DNA of 34,868 bases from Patescibacteria group bacterium. GTDB taxonomy: Bacteria > Patescibacteriota > Patescibacteriia > Patescibacteriales > JAQTRU01. The translations under genes were made by a program, and so were the position numbers. The notes below the pieces were generated by a model that saw only the letters and a list, made by a program, of their open reading frames with translations, searched no databases and was not told the DNA's origin. Below, in pieces: positions 16,279 to 23,444 of the stretch. The stretch lies in the NCBI GenBank assembly GCA_028711415.1, contig JAQTSG010000008.1:1-34868 (forward strand), read 5' to 3'. Numbering within the stretch: position 1 is the stretch's first letter; the number at the start of each line of letters is the position of its first letter.

Positions 16279-17655
16279 ATGTCAGGCAAAACCCAGAACA
16301 TTTACGTTTGCGCGAACTGTGACGCCCAATTTTCCAAATGGAGTGGGCGTTGTTTAGAGTGCGGGGCTTGGGGGACTTTAAAAATGGAAACCAGGAAGCA
16401 GGAGGAGATTGATTCCCGTTTAGGCGGGAAAGCGCGGGAGAAAGAGGTAAGCCAAGCAGAAATTATAAATTTGGAAAAAATAGCGGAAAATGGTTTAAGT
16501 CGGATTAAAACAAATATCTCCGAGCTGGACCGGGTTTTGGGCGGAGGGATCGTGCCCGGTTCCTTAGTGCTTCTTGCCGGCGAACCAGGCATTGGCAAAT
16601 CCACCATTGTGGCGCAATTGGCGGACGCGATTGGCAAAAGCCACGGCGACGTTATTTATCTTAGCGGTGAAGAATCAGCCAGCCAGATTAAAGCGCGGCT
16701 TGTAAGGTTAAACTGCAATTTAGAAAAAATTAAATTCATCAGCGAGACAAACGTGGAAAAGGCCATTGCCGCCATTTCTTCTCTGGCTCCGGCTTTAGTT
16801 GTTGTTGACTCAATTCAGGCCGTTTATTCAACTGAAGTTTTGGCCGAAGCCGGTGGTTTAAACCAAATCAGGGCCAGCGCGGTTAAATTTTTAGAACTGG
16901 CTAAGGAAAATAATATCGCCGTTATTTTAGTCGGCCATATTACTAAAGACGGGCAGATTGCCGGGCCGAAATCTTTAGAGCATATCGTTGACACGGTGAT
17001 TTACCTGGAAACGGAAACCGCCAATAATTACCGGGTGCTGCGGGCGACAAAAAACCGCTTTGGCTCGGTTAATGAATTGGGAATTTTTGAAATGACCGGC
17101 TCGGGGTTTAAAGAGGTTATTAATCCGGGAGCGGTTTTTATTGAAACCAGCGGAGAGAAAATAACCGGGTCGGTTATAAGCTGTATTTTAGAGGGCACAA
17201 GGCCATTTTTAGTGGAAATTCAGGCCTTAGTCACTAAAACCGTCTTCGGCTATCCCCAGCGAAAGTCTTCCGGCTTTGATTTAAACCGGTTGCAAGTGCT
17301 GGCCTCGGTTCTAACCAAGAGAGCTAAAGTTAATCTTGTAAATCAGGATATAATTTTAAACGTTGTCGGTGGTTTTAGAGTTAATGATCCGGGGCTGGAT
17401 TTAGCGGTTTGCCTGGCTATAACTTCAAGTCTTTTAAATCAGGTGATTGACCGGAAAACTTTGGTTTTGGGCGAAGTTGGCTTGGGCGGGGAAGTGCGCA
17501 ATGTTTCAAAACTGGAGCAAAGATTGGCCGAAGCGGAAAAATTGGGCTTTAACCGCGCGCTGGCGCCGGATAGTGAGATAAAGGTAAAAAAATTAGAACT
17601 TGTTAAAATTAAGAATTTGGAAGATATGGTTGGTCAGATAGCGCAGATCGCGTAA
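16279..17655 (+). CDS. radA: DNA repair protein RadA
   Basis: 458 residues, standard length. An N-terminal C4 zinc finger (C11, C14, C25, C28), a RecA-like ATPase with Walker A GEPGIGKS (101-108) and the RadA-specific KNRFG motif near 257-261, and a C-terminal Lon-protease-like domain (from about 290, IVNVVGGFRVNDPG type block). RadA promotes branch migration of recombination intermediates. The next gene is an S23 protein in an inverted repeat, then a base-excision repair glycosylase. Confidence 0.97.
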   Translation: MSGKTQNIYVCANCDAQFSKWSGRCLECGAWGTLKMETRKQEEIDSRLGGKAREKEVSQAEIINLEKIAENGLSRIKTNISELDRVLGGGIVPGSLVLLAGEPGIGKSTIVAQLADAIGKSHGDVIYLSGEESASQIKARLVRLNCNLEKIKFISETNVEKAIAAISSLAPALVVVDSIQAVYSTEVLAEAGGLNQIRASAVKFLELAKENNIAVILVGHITKDGQIAGPKSLEHIVDTVIYLETETANNYRVLRATKNRFGSVNELGIFEMTGSGFKEVINPGAVFIETSGEKITGSVISCILEGTRPFLVEIQALVTKTVFGYPQRKSSGFDLNRLQVLASVLTKRAKVNLVNQDIILNVVGGFRVNDPGLDLAVCLAITSSLLNQVIDRKTLVLGEVGLGGEVRNVSKLEQRLAEAEKLGFNRALAPDSEIKVKKLELVKIKNLEDMVGQIAQIA

Positions 17656-17705
17656 TAATCAATGTGATTCTTAAGATTCTTAGGAATTAAAACTTATCGG
17701 CTAAA

Positions 17706-18132
17706 AAGATTTAAGAATTAAGATTTATGATTTATGGAAGGAGGGAAAATTAAATCTTTTACAGACTTAAAAGTTTGGCAGAAAGGACATGAACTGGCGA
17801 TACAAATTTATCGAGTTACCAAAAATTTCCCCAAAGAAGAAATATATTGCCTAATGAGCCAAATGAGAAGAGCGGCCATTTCCATTACCTCCAATATCGC
17901 TGAAGGTTTCGGCCGGCAAGGATATAAAGAAAAAATTCAATTCTACTATTTAGCCCAGGGTTCATTAATTGAACTAAAAAATCAATTATTACTGGCAAAA
18001 GATATAGGTTATTTAGATAAAAATGACTTTATCATTTTAGCGCAAATTGCTAACGATACTCATAGGCTATTGCAGGGTTTAATAACAGCTTCAAAAGGAT
18101 TCTTAAATCTTACTTCATAAATCTTAAATCTT
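17706..18132. repeat. Inverted repeats flanking S23 copy 2
   Basis: Left 17706-17730 contains aagatttaagaa and ttaagatttatga. Right 18100-18132 contains their exact reverse complements, ttcttaaatctt (18100-18111) and tcataaatcttaa (18115-18127). The right arm overlaps the last codons and stop of the S23 gene. The words differ from those at copies 1 and 3. Confidence 0.7.
17734..18120 (+). CDS. Four-helix bundle protein, S23/IVS family (copy 2)
   Basis: 128 residues, the most canonical of the three copies in this window. FTDLKVWQKGHELAIQIY at 8-25, the MSQMRRAAISITSNIAEGFG segment at 46-65 and the FYYLAQGSLIELKNQL helix match the S23/four-helix-bundle signature. It is inserted between radA and the glycosylase gene. 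An upstream GGAAGGAGGG includes the start codon itself, so it is not a usable Shine-Dalgarno. The function of the family is not established. Confidence 0.92.
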   Translation: MEGGKIKSFTDLKVWQKGHELAIQIYRVTKNFPKEEIYCLMSQMRRAAISITSNIAEGFGRQGYKEKIQFYYLAQGSLIELKNQLLLAKDIGYLDKNDFIILAQIANDTHRLLQGLITASKGFLNLTS

Positions 18133-18140
18133 CGTAAAAT

Positions 18141-18785
18141 ATGAAAATTTTACCTCAAAGTTTTTATAACAGAAATACTTTGCGAGTTGCCCAAGACCTC
18201 TTGGGCTGTTTTTTAGTTATTTTGCCTGACGGCAAAAGCCCCGCTATCCCGCTTAGCGGGAGGGCACATGCGAATTCTGCCAAGCGAATCAGTAAATTTA
18301 AGATTGTGGAAGTAGAAGCTTATAACGGCCCGAATGACTTAGCCAGCCACGCCAGCCAAGGCCGAACAGAAAGAAACAACGTAATGTTTGGCGAGCCCGG
18401 GATAATTTACGTTTATTTCACTTATGGTATGCATTATATGTTAAATATCGTGACGGAAGGGAAAGAATATCCGGCCGCGGTTTTAATCAGGGCCGTGGAG
18501 CTCGTATCGCATAACGCATATCGCATAACGCATAACGTGGAACGTACAGTATATAACACGAACGGACCGGCTAAACTGACGAAAATTTTACGGATTGATA
18601 AACGTTTCAATGGTTTGCCGATTTATCTAAAAAAATACGGCCTTTGGATTGAAAGCCGTGATGAAGAATTAAAAGATTCTCAAATAAAAAAAACCACTCG
18701 CGTCGGAGTGGATTATGCCGGAAGATATAAAAATAAGAAATGGCGGTTTTATATTAAAGGTAATGAGTTTGTTTCTAAAAAATAG
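18141..18785 (+). CDS. 3-methyladenine DNA glycosylase (AAG/MPG family)
   Basis: 214 residues. Excises alkylated purines in base excision repair. Family features are IVEVEAYNGPNDLASHAS (the Glu is the catalytic candidate), RNNVMFGEPGIIYVYFTYGMHYMLNIV, and NTNGPAKLTKIL. Two stretches look repeat-derived: about residues 28-52, where GC-rich palindromic DNA (18236-18300, with TCCCGCTTAGCGGGA) adds roughly 20 residues before IVEVEAY, and about residues 122-142, encoded by a tandem cgcataacgcat-type repeat (18507-18540). Both fall in surface linkers. A bidirectional terminator follows at once. Confidence 0.93.
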   Translation: MKILPQSFYNRNTLRVAQDLLGCFLVILPDGKSPAIPLSGRAHANSAKRISKFKIVEVEAYNGPNDLASHASQGRTERNNVMFGEPGIIYVYFTYGMHYMLNIVTEGKEYPAAVLIRAVELVSHNAYRITHNVERTVYNTNGPAKLTKILRIDKRFNGLPIYLKKYGLWIESRDEELKDSQIKKTTRVGVDYAGRYKNKKWRFYIKGNEFVSKK

Positions 18786-18786
18786 A

Positions 18787-18834
18787 GACCGCAGGCATTT
18801 GTTACCGGTTAACAAACGTTCTGCGGTCTTTTTT
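18787..18834. terminator. Bidirectional rho-independent terminator
   Basis: The stem GACCGCAG (18787-18794) with CTGCGGTC (18821-18828), reinforced by an inner ttgtta/taacaa pairing, is followed by TTTTTT on the plus strand. On the minus strand it is followed by CTATTTTTTA. It separates the glycosylase gene from the convergent 148-aa gene. Confidence 0.9.
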
Positions 18835-18848
18835 GGTTCGTCCCGGGT

Positions 18849-19295
18849 TTAAGCCGGGGTAGAGGTGGCTTCGGGTACTTTCATCCCGAATAGCTTTGCC
18901 ATGTTGATTGTTCCCATACAGTACATTTCATCACTTTCGGGAACAGGAGGAATGAGTTCAAGCACGGCGGCTAATGCTCCGGCCAAATTGAACCTCTGGA
19001 TAGTTTCCGAGTTCGTAATTGGGCATCCGGTTGCCTCCCGGTACTTTTCTGTGAACGTCCTTCTGAGAACGACATGGCCTTTCTTTACGGGGGTCTCATT
19101 CCCGTTTTCGGAGATAACAATCATTACTTCATCCTGATTTTCGAATATTTTTTCGTCCTTCGGAGGTTTGGAAGTCGGTTCAGAAACTGGGGGTTTGTAA
19201 ATAAAATGTCTGCCGCTCAGAGGGCAAACAGCTTCCGACCCGTTCCAGTTGAGAATATGAATTCCATTCAAAAAAAGTTTTTCATCTTGAAGCAT
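18849..19295 (-). CDS. Orphan 148-aa protein with long structured leader
   Basis: 148 residues, soluble, not recognised. It begins MLQDEKLFLNG and has three Cys (near residues 24, 91 and 128), a Pro/Lys-rich stretch at about 34-50, and a helical C-terminal half (RFNLAGALAAVLELI). Unlike most genes here it has a strong Shine-Dalgarno (aagggag, 10 nt before ATG), a near-consensus promoter (TTGACA-17-TATACT at 19535-19563) and a leader of about 230 nt. It therefore looks individually regulated and possibly of separate origin from its neighbours. No function is proposed. Confidence 0.75.
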   Translation of the reverse strand: MLQDEKLFLNGIHILNWNGSEAVCPLSGRHFIYKPPVSEPTSKPPKDEKIFENQDEVMIVISENGNETPVKKGHVVLRRTFTEKYREATGCPITNSETIQRFNLAGALAAVLELIPPVPESDEMYCMGTINMAKLFGMKVPEATSTPA

Positions 19296-19528
19296 GATAA
19301 TACTACTCCCTTCTCTTTCTCCCCCGCGTGAATAGTTCCACCCTCAAAAATAAAGAAGGTGGAAAGGATTAGGCGAATAAATCGCCATTTTATTCACTTT
19401 CCCTAGCTTTAAGGACTCTTTGTATTTCTGCCCTCCTTTCTCAAGAGCCCTTTTCTGTCTCACCCCCATGTGAGTCAGGCCTTTTATTGCGAAAAGATCA
19501 AATATTTCTATTATTTTTTACTTCCTTG
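19296..19528 (-). promoter_or_regulatory. Long branched 5' leader, candidate cis-regulatory RNA
   Basis: On the minus strand, from the predicted start near 19528, there are hairpins CTCAC/GTGAG (19459-19474) and GGGCTCTT/AAGAGTCC (19413-19450, one G-U pair), then a three-way junction. The junction has outer stem GTGAATA/TATTCAC (19391-19397 with 19328-19334), inner hairpin GGCGA-TTTAT-TCGCC (19372-19386) and inner hairpin TTCCACC/GGTGGAA (19336-19364). The Shine-Dalgarno follows directly. It also contains a possible 14-codon ORF (MAIYSPNPFHLLYF) within the junction. Confidence 0.6.
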
Positions 19529-19534
19529 TTTATT

Positions 19535-19563
19535 AGTATAGGGTAAAAATTGGTTTTTGTCAA
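19535..19563 (-). promoter_or_regulatory. Sigma70-type promoter of the 148-aa gene
   Basis: Minus strand TTGACA (19558-19563), 17-nt spacer, TATACT (19535-19540). Confidence 0.85.
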
Positions 19564-19594
19564 TGTTATTAATATAGGGCGGGATTTTAATGGA

Positions 19595-21688
19595 TTATTC
19601 CAGATGAACGTCTTTTTCCCAATCTCCTAATTTTTCCGCCAGTAAAGGATAATTTTTTAAACTCGGGTCTTTATTTATAATTTTTATCGCTTCTGCCTGC
19701 GCCTCTTTCATAAGTTTATAATCAAACAAAGAGGCGATTTTTAATTCCGGAAAGCCCTTTTGGGCCGTGCCGTAAATCTCGCCGGCTCCCCGGAATTTTA
19801 AATCCATTTTTGCCAAAGCAAAGCCGTCTTGGCAGTTTGTCAGGGCTTGCAGACGTTTTACGGTTTTGTTAGATGAATTTTCCGTAAAGAGAAAACAATA
19901 AGATTGGAACTGGCTGCGCCCGACCCGACCGCGGAATTGGTGAAGCTGGGCTAACCCGAAGCGTTCCGCTCCCTCAATCATCATAATTGTGGTATTTGGC
20001 ACGTCCACTCCGACTTCCACGACTGAAGTGGCCACCAGGATTTTTATTTTATTATCAAAAAATTCCCGCATGATTTTTTCTTTTTCGCTTGAACGCATGC
20101 GGCCGTGCAGAATCCCGATTTTTAAATCCGGAAAAATCTGCTTATCTAATTTTTCAAACTCCTGCTTTACGGATTTAACGCCTAATTTATCCGAAGGATC
20201 AATTAAAGGGCAGATAACGAATATTTGCCTCCCCGCGTCTATTTGCTGCCTGATAAAATTATAAGCTTCTTTCCTCTTTTCTTCCGGCACAATTTTAGTT
20301 AAGATCGGTTTTCTTCCTTTCGGCATCTGGTTAACAATAGATAAGTCTAAATCGCCGTAAAGGGCCAAAGCCAGAGAGCGGGGGATAGGCGTAGCGGTCA
20401 TTGTCAGGAGATGGGGAGTAGTTTCTGTCTCTCCGGATTTTTCCATTAAAGTTTTTCTTTGCTCTACCCCGAACCTATGTTGTTCGTCAATAATCGCCAA
20501 GCCGAGATTTTTAAACTCTACCTTTTCTTGAATTAAAGCGTGCGTACCGATGATTATTTGCGAATTATGAATTAGGAATAAGGAATTAGGCGCCTTTTTC
20601 TCATTCCTAATTCCTGCTTCCTGATTCCCCTTCGTATAATTCGCCCTTTTCTCGCTTCCGGTTATTAATCCAATCTTAATCTTAAAATTACTCAATAACT
20701 GGCAAATTGTGCCGTAATGTTGATGGGCTAAAATTTCGGTTGGCGCCATCAGGACTGCCTGATAGCCGTTTAAGGCCGTATTAAGCATGGCGATTAAGGC
20801 CACGATGGTTTTGCCGCTGCCAACGTCACCGGACAAAATCCGGGACATTGGTTTGTCTTTAGCAATGTCTTTTAATATTTCCCAAGCGGCTTTTCTTTGA
20901 GCGTCAGTCAGTTGCCAGGGCAGGGAGCTGACGAATTTTTTTGTGATTTCTTCTAAAAAGGGAATTGATTTGGCTTGGCTTGCCTCCAGCTCCTTTTTTA
21001 TTAGCTGAGACTGGAGCTGGATTAGAAAAAGTTCATTAAAAGCCAGGCGCCTTCGGGCCGTTTCAATTTCGGTTTTTGTTTTTGGGAAATGGATTTTGGC
21101 CATGGCTCTGTCCAGATCCAAAAGGCGAAGACTTTTTTTAGAATCATCAGGCAGCCATTCCGGGATTTGCTTGGCCAGGCCGATAACCTGCTTTATTAAA
21201 AATCTTAGCTGTTTTTGCGTGATACTGGCGGTTAAGTGGTAATTAGGCACGAATCCTTGCGTATGGACGGCTTGTTGGCCGATAATTTTTTCGTAAACAG
21301 GAGATTTCATAATCAGGCCGCTCGTGTCTTCTTCTACTTTTCCGGCCAAGGAAACTTTATCCCCGATGCGTAAATTGCGAGCGATAAACGGCTGGTTAAA
21401 CCAAATTACTTTCAGAGTGTCCGTGTCATCAGCTACTAAAGCTTCGGTGATGGACATTCGCCGGTGGTAGCTTCTTCTATTTTGAATCATTTCAATTTTT
21501 CCAACAACATTGGCGCTGGTTTCCGGGATTAGTTTGTCAATCGGAGTGAGCTGGGTAAAATCATCATAACGGAAAGGAAAATAAAAAAGCAAATCGCGCA
21601 CCGTAGTTATGCCTAATTTATTTAAAGATTTAGCCGTGGTTTTGCCCACGCGGCTGATATTTATTATGTCGGTGTCTAAGGTTAGCAT
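19595..21688 (-). CDS. recG: ATP-dependent DNA helicase RecG
   Basis: 697 residues, standard length. An N-terminal wedge/OB domain (about 55-150) is followed by a superfamily 2 helicase core with Walker A GDVGSGKT (287-294), DEQHRFGVEQR (401-411), TATPIPRSLAL, and the C-terminal GRVGRS and RFRGAGEIYGTAQ-type motifs. RecG remodels stalled forks and branched recombination intermediates. Residues about 351-377 are encoded by an AT-rich palindrome (20566-20630) and form an insertion just before IIIGTHALIQ. Upstream lies an A-rich aacaagaaagcaaaaaaaca word (about 21707-21728) shared with S23 copy 3. Confidence 0.97.
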   Translation of the reverse strand: MLTLDTDIINISRVGKTTAKSLNKLGITTVRDLLFYFPFRYDDFTQLTPIDKLIPETSANVVGKIEMIQNRRSYHRRMSITEALVADDTDTLKVIWFNQPFIARNLRIGDKVSLAGKVEEDTSGLIMKSPVYEKIIGQQAVHTQGFVPNYHLTASITQKQLRFLIKQVIGLAKQIPEWLPDDSKKSLRLLDLDRAMAKIHFPKTKTEIETARRRLAFNELFLIQLQSQLIKKELEASQAKSIPFLEEITKKFVSSLPWQLTDAQRKAAWEILKDIAKDKPMSRILSGDVGSGKTIVALIAMLNTALNGYQAVLMAPTEILAHQHYGTICQLLSNFKIKIGLITGSEKRANYTKGNQEAGIRNEKKAPNSLFLIHNSQIIIGTHALIQEKVEFKNLGLAIIDEQHRFGVEQRKTLMEKSGETETTPHLLTMTATPIPRSLALALYGDLDLSIVNQMPKGRKPILTKIVPEEKRKEAYNFIRQQIDAGRQIFVICPLIDPSDKLGVKSVKQEFEKLDKQIFPDLKIGILHGRMRSSEKEKIMREFFDNKIKILVATSVVEVGVDVPNTTIMMIEGAERFGLAQLHQFRGRVGRSQFQSYCFLFTENSSNKTVKRLQALTNCQDGFALAKMDLKFRGAGEIYGTAQKGFPELKIASLFDYKLMKEAQAEAIKIINKDPSLKNYPLLAEKLGDWEKDVHLE
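20566..20630. repeat. Palindromic repeat inserted in frame in recG
   Basis: aggaattagg (20581-20590) pairs exactly with cctaattcct (20606-20615), and imperfect pairing extends outward on both sides. The words belong to the same family as the inverted repeat around S23 copy 1 (3344-3816). Confidence 0.8.
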
Positions 21689-21802
21689 GAGTATATTTTA
21701 GCATAAAACAAGAAAGCAAAAAAACAAGAGATGATTTAGAATTTCTGTTTGTGGAAAATTCCTTAAGAGTTAAATCTTTCGGTGTCTTTTATAAAAATAT
21801 AA

Positions 21803-21838
21803 ATCCCACTGCAAAGATTTCGAACAATGCAGTGGGAT
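21803..21838 (-). terminator. Rho-independent terminator of the 199-aa gene
   Basis: A perfect 11-bp stem ATCCCACTGCA/TGCAGTGGGAT (21803-21813 with 21828-21838), loop 14 nt, followed on the minus strand by TTATATTTTT. Confidence 0.8.
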
Positions 21839-21853
21839 GTGATATGCCGATTC

Positions 21854-22453
21854 TTATGTCATCGGCAGGATTGCTGGAATGAATGAGCCGTACCCTACAT
21901 TCTTAATCATGCCCAAAGTGAGAAATGTTGCGTAACGTTTTTCAAAGTCTGTTCGCAGCTTTTCTCTCTCTGGATGGTAGGGAGGGAGCTTCAGTTCAGC
22001 GGCTCGAAGGTTTTTCCCCGAATTCTCAAGACACTTCCGAGCGTGGTATTGCAGCCCTTCGCGGTTCAGTGCGGTAATGTCTTCGAGGGATAACCCCATG
22101 TATTTCTGGGCGCAAAGTAGTGCCTCGTAAAACTTCGCGCCGTCATCCAAATGATACATTGCAAATAGGAAAGCAAAGATAGCTACAAACACGCTAACTA
22201 ACGGAGCGATTCCTAGCCTAGCCTTTACTATCTCGCCATCAATCGCAACACCTATGGGCGTCATGAAAAAAAACAACAGGGAAATGATTACGACGGTAAA
22301 CCCCGTGTGTGTCAGAATGGAACGGTATAGGGGATCACTGCCCCAGCCATGTTGCTGGTGCCAGATCTGCCGAAGATTCCGTGGAAGGTTGCCGTCCAAC
22401 CACAGTCTTAGGTTTCCCCTGACCACTAACCCAACCAATTTTTTAAATAACAT
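21854..22453 (-). CDS. Orphan 199-aa protein with two membrane segments
   Basis: 199 residues, not recognised. A cytoplasmic-looking N-terminus rich in Arg, Trp and Gln (1-46) precedes two membrane segments at about 49-72 and 82-102. A soluble helical domain (103-199) follows, with charged segments such as PYHPEREKLRTDFEKRY. A strong Shine-Dalgarno (aaaggaggg, about 2-4 nt from ATG), its own promoter at 22568-22596, a hairpin-bearing leader and a terminator make it a single-gene unit, like the 148-aa gene on the other side of recG. No function is proposed. Confidence 0.78.
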   Translation of the reverse strand: MLFKKLVGLVVRGNLRLWLDGNLPRNLRQIWHQQHGWGSDPLYRSILTHTGFTVVIISLLFFFMTPIGVAIDGEIVKARLGIAPLVSVFVAIFAFLFAMYHLDDGAKFYEALLCAQKYMGLSLEDITALNREGLQYHARKCLENSGKNLRAAELKLPPYHPEREKLRTDFEKRYATFLTLGMIKNVGYGSFIPAILPMT

Positions 22454-22495
22454 ACTCCCTCCTTTGCCTTGTTAGAAATGGAGGCTTCAGGCCCC

Positions 22496-22526
22496 ATCTT
22501 GTCAGAGCTTCAGGCTCTCACAAGAT
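22496..22526 (-). promoter_or_regulatory. Strong hairpin in the leader of the 199-aa gene
   Basis: Minus strand ATCTTGTGAGAGC and GCTCTGACAAGAT pair at 12 of 13 positions around a 5-nt loop. It lies about 42-73 nt before the ATG and between promoter and Shine-Dalgarno. The word gcctgaag recurs just after it. There is no U-tract, so it is not a simple terminator. Confidence 0.65.
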
Positions 22527-22567
22527 ACACATTTCTCTCAACCGCCAGGCTTGCGATTGTAGAGTTA

Positions 22568-22596
22568 AATATATCGTAAAATTAACCAAAAGTCAA
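22568..22596 (-). promoter_or_regulatory. Sigma70-type promoter of the 199-aa gene
   Basis: Minus strand TTGACT (22591-22596), 17-nt spacer, TATATT (22568-22573). The predicted start is near 22561, giving a leader of about 108 nt. Confidence 0.75.
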
Positions 22597-22634
22597 TGAC
22601 CACTGTAACAGGAAAGTGAGTATCGCCAGCCAAT

Positions 22635-22670
22635 AAAAAAACAGCCCCGAGATTTCGGGACTGTTTTTTT
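22635..22670. terminator. Bidirectional terminator downstream of the tRNA-Arg genes
   Basis: The stem AAAAAAACAGcCCCGA / TCGGGaCTGTTTTTTT has one mismatch and a 4-nt loop, with U-tracts possible in both directions. It ends tRNA-Arg transcription on the minus strand. Confidence 0.85.
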
Positions 22671-22684
22671 AGTACTCTCGGCAG

Positions 22685-22702
22685 CCCCGCCATTTGGCGG
22701 GG
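22685..22702. repeat. CCCCGCC hairpin, copy 1
   Basis: CCCCGCC-attt-GGCGGGG. A second copy with loop atcc lies at 22925-22942 between the tRNA-Arg genes, joined directly to a tRNA fragment. Confidence 0.75.
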
Positions 22703-22765
22703 TCTTCGTTTTCCCAGTCATTCGACGGGACAGGCGCTCCGAGAATCTGAATGAAATTTTTCTTT

Positions 22766-22839
22766 GTGCACCCGATAGGAATCGAACCTATATTACAGGA
22801 TCCGCAATCCTGCGTTCTATCCATTGAACTACGGGTGCA
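22766..22839 (-). tRNA. tRNA-Arg (anticodon GCG)
   Basis: A 74-nt cloverleaf on the minus strand: acceptor TGCACCC/GGGTGCA, D-arm AGTTCAATGGATAGAAC, anticodon stem CAGGA/TCCTG with loop TTGCGGA, and T-arm ATAGG-TTCGATT-CCTAT. The anticodon GCG reads CGC and CGU. Most bacteria use ACG modified to ICG for these codons, so GCG is unusual. CCA is not encoded. Confidence 0.92.
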
Positions 22840-22877
22840 TATAATAATTTTTATTTGCAAAAGGCGGTCAGGCGGGT

Positions 22878-22924
22878 CCATTGAACGACGAGAGTTTATA
22901 ATCTAGTGCCCTCAAGAGGATTTG
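22878..22924 (-). pseudogene. tRNA debris: a 3' fragment and a 5' fragment between the tRNA-Arg genes
   Basis: Positions 22906-22924 repeat exactly the 3' end of tRNA-Arg(CCG) (19 nt, also at 23011-23029). Positions 22878-22890 (ccattgaacgacg) resemble the D-arm start of tRNA-Arg(GCG) (22822-22834). The rest of both genes is missing, and a CCCCGCC hairpin abuts the 3' fragment. Confidence 0.65.
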
Positions 22925-23011
22925 CCCCGCCATCCGGCGGGGTTTCGTCGCTTCGCTCCTCAAAACCCATTATATTTTATGTTTTGATGAAAACCCACCT
23001 GCCAAAGCCTG

Positions 23012-23085
23012 TGCCCTCAAGAGGATTTGAACCTCTAATCTTCAGCTCCGGAAGCTGACGCTCTATCCAGTTGAACTATGAGGGC
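23012..23085 (-). tRNA. tRNA-Arg (anticodon CCG)
   Basis: 74 nt on the minus strand: acceptor GCCCTCA/TGAGGGC, D-arm AGTTCAACTGGATAGAGC, anticodon stem TCAGC/GCTGA with loop TTCCGGA, and T-arm AGAGG-TTCAAAT-CCTCT. It reads CGG. CCA is not encoded. Confidence 0.93.
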
Positions 23086-23192
23086 GCTTTTAATCTTTTA
23101 GCATTTCCAAGGAAAAAAAGCAATATAAAAACCCAAAAAGCAGATTGTTTCTCGGGCAATGTTTTAATAAAAATTCAATAAAAAATTTAAAT

Positions 23193-23393
23193 TTATTCCA
23201 CTTTCGGTTCTCCTCCGGTACTGGTTGGCGGGGTTTGTCCTTTTTTTCCGCCGACAAAAGCCCAGATAAAAGCAATAACGGCGAGAATAAGGGCTACGGC
23301 CGCTGTCCAGGTCATGCTGGTGCCCCAATACAGCCAGGCCGCTACAGCCAAGAGAATAACGCCGATGATTAGGAAAACAGTTTTTCCTGCCAT
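23193..23393 (-). CDS. Small two-pass membrane protein (66 aa)
   Basis: Two membrane segments at about 5-24 and 28-48, then a short Gly/Lys/Thr/Pro tail. No known family is recognised. It lies 51 nt downstream of the 163-aa membrane protein on the same strand and upstream of the tRNA-Arg genes, so the two may be co-transcribed. No Shine-Dalgarno is seen. Confidence 0.65.
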   Translation of the reverse strand: MAGKTVFLIIGVILLAVAAWLYWGTSMTWTAAVALILAVIAFIWAFVGGKKGQTPPTSTGGEPKVE

Positions 23394-23444
23394 ACGTTTG
23401 TCTTTTAAATTTTTTAAACTATTATTTTTAAAATTTTTTTGACT

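Noticed and set aside
22669-22881. 70-codon frame across tRNA-Arg
   Set aside because: It is overlapped entirely by the tRNA, hairpin repeat and terminator.
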